DNA from: an uncultured Oscillospiraceae bacterium
GTDB lineage: Bacteria; Bacillota; Clostridia; Oscillospirales; Oscillospiraceae
DNA length: 6,111 nucleotides
Reading direction: 5' to 3'
Assembly (NCBI GenBank): GCA_934623545.1
Contig: CAKTVN010000103.1
Span: 1-6,111, forward strand
The position numbers and the translations under genes were made by a program. Below, one piece after another: positions 5,956-6,111 of the stretch; the stretch's first letter is position 1, and each line of letters starts with the position of its first letter. The notes below the pieces were generated by a model. The model was given only the letters and a program-made list of their open reading frames with translations. It was not told where the DNA came from and did not search any database.

Positions 5956-6025
5956 CGCGCACTGCGTGTGCGGAGGGGACCGTATCCGGAGGATGCGGGA
6001 GGCTTTTTCGCGTCCGGAGGACGCG
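5956..6025. repeat. Three hairpins of identical geometry
   Basis: Three palindromes each have a 7-bp stem and 3-base loop: 5956-5972, 5981-5997 and 6009-6025. The second and third share most of their sequence, including the GGA loop, but differ by paired changes in the stem. The first and third share the CTTTT(T)CGCG lead-in. The starts are 25 and 28 bases apart. This looks like a structured repeat unit, possibly a dispersed element in the host genome. Confidence 0.55.
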
Positions 6026-6042
6026 AGGAGGCGATTCAGCCC

Positions 6043-6069
6043 CTTTTTCTTTGCGCGGCAAAGAAAAAG
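6043..6069. repeat. Perfect 11-bp inverted repeat
   Basis: CTTTTTCTTTG (6043-6053) is the exact reverse complement of CAAAGAAAAAG (6059-6069), with the 5-base loop CGCGG. A smaller GCCG/CGGT pairing (6069-6072 with 6077-6080) follows. It is AT-rich in the stem and has no clean T-run after it in either direction, so a terminator role is uncertain. I have the impression, from memory, that similar sequences recur in Oscillospiraceae genomes, but this cannot be verified here. Confidence 0.5.
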
Positions 6070-6111
6070 CCGCTGGCGGTAAAAAGAAAACGGCAAAGGG
6101 GGAGTTTGCGT

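Larger units (their letters stand above)
5946..6111. other. Non-coding hairpin-rich stretch upstream of the zinc-ribbon gene
   Basis: No open frame here looks like a real gene: the ones present are short, lack ribosome sites and run through the palindromes. The sequence is low-complexity and purine/pyrimidine-biased, with four or five hairpins listed separately. The right end is cut by the window, so the full extent of the element is unknown. Confidence 0.55.

Noticed and set aside
5884..6096. 70-residue minus-strand frame through the hairpin array
   Set aside because: It crosses all the palindromes and the promoter of the zinc-ribbon gene, overlaps its start codon and has a composition typical of repeat translation.
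1..6111. tRNA, rRNA or CRISPR array
   Set aside because: No cloverleaf, rRNA-like stretch or regularly spaced direct repeats were seen. The three hairpins at the right are too few, and too short for CRISPR repeats.

Overview
The window reads as GC-rich chromosomal DNA from a Clostridia-type Firmicute. An Oscillospiraceae/Ruminococcaceae-like gut anaerobe is my best guess, but it is an inference. Support comes from the gene families (SprT-like protein, C_GCAxxG_C_C redox protein, chromosomal TetM-like GTPase with a NYN nuclease tail, YitT membrane protein), the purine-rich Shine-Dalgarno sites, and a small zinc-ribbon membrane protein. All convincing genes lie on the minus strand, so transcription runs from high to low coordinates.

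Layout, right to left. Positions 5888-6111 have no convincing gene. They hold a cluster of short hairpins and a perfect 11-bp inverted repeat; a sigma-70-type promoter at the left edge drives the zinc-ribbon membrane protein (5264-5887), which ends at a strong intrinsic terminator (5221-5248). A second promoter (5180-5211) follows directly and should drive a five-gene operon: SprT-like protein (4522-5082), C_GCAxxG_C_C protein (4055-4525), TetM/EF-G-like GTPase fused to a NYN nuclease (1503-4058), YitT-family membrane protein (577-1479) and a small HTH protein (198-542). The first three are joined by two 4-base ATGA stop/start overlaps; the last two follow after gaps of 23 and 34 bases. Positions 1-197 hold a third promoter (145-173), a leader with inverted repeats, and what looks like the first codons of another minus-strand gene leaving the window.

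The most striking gene is the 851-residue GTPase. Its first ~640 residues are a complete TetM-type ribosomal-protection/EF-G-like factor with intact G motifs, but the domain IV loop that displaces tetracycline in TetM lacks the Ser-Pro-Val tip. Its last ~144 residues are a YacP/Rae1-like NYN nuclease domain with the acidic residues present. Since TetM-like factors reach into the ribosomal A site, and B. subtilis Rae1 cleaves mRNA in the A site, the fusion suggests a self-targeting ribosome-rescue or mRNA-cleavage factor rather than a tetracycline resistance gene. This is an inference from architecture.

The non-coding ends are also informative. The left leader can form a long hairpin that buries the ribosome-binding site of the off-window gene and is fully paired only in the minus-strand RNA. 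The right end carries three hairpins of identical geometry whose stems differ by compensatory changes, with every wobble pair being G-U on the plus strand.
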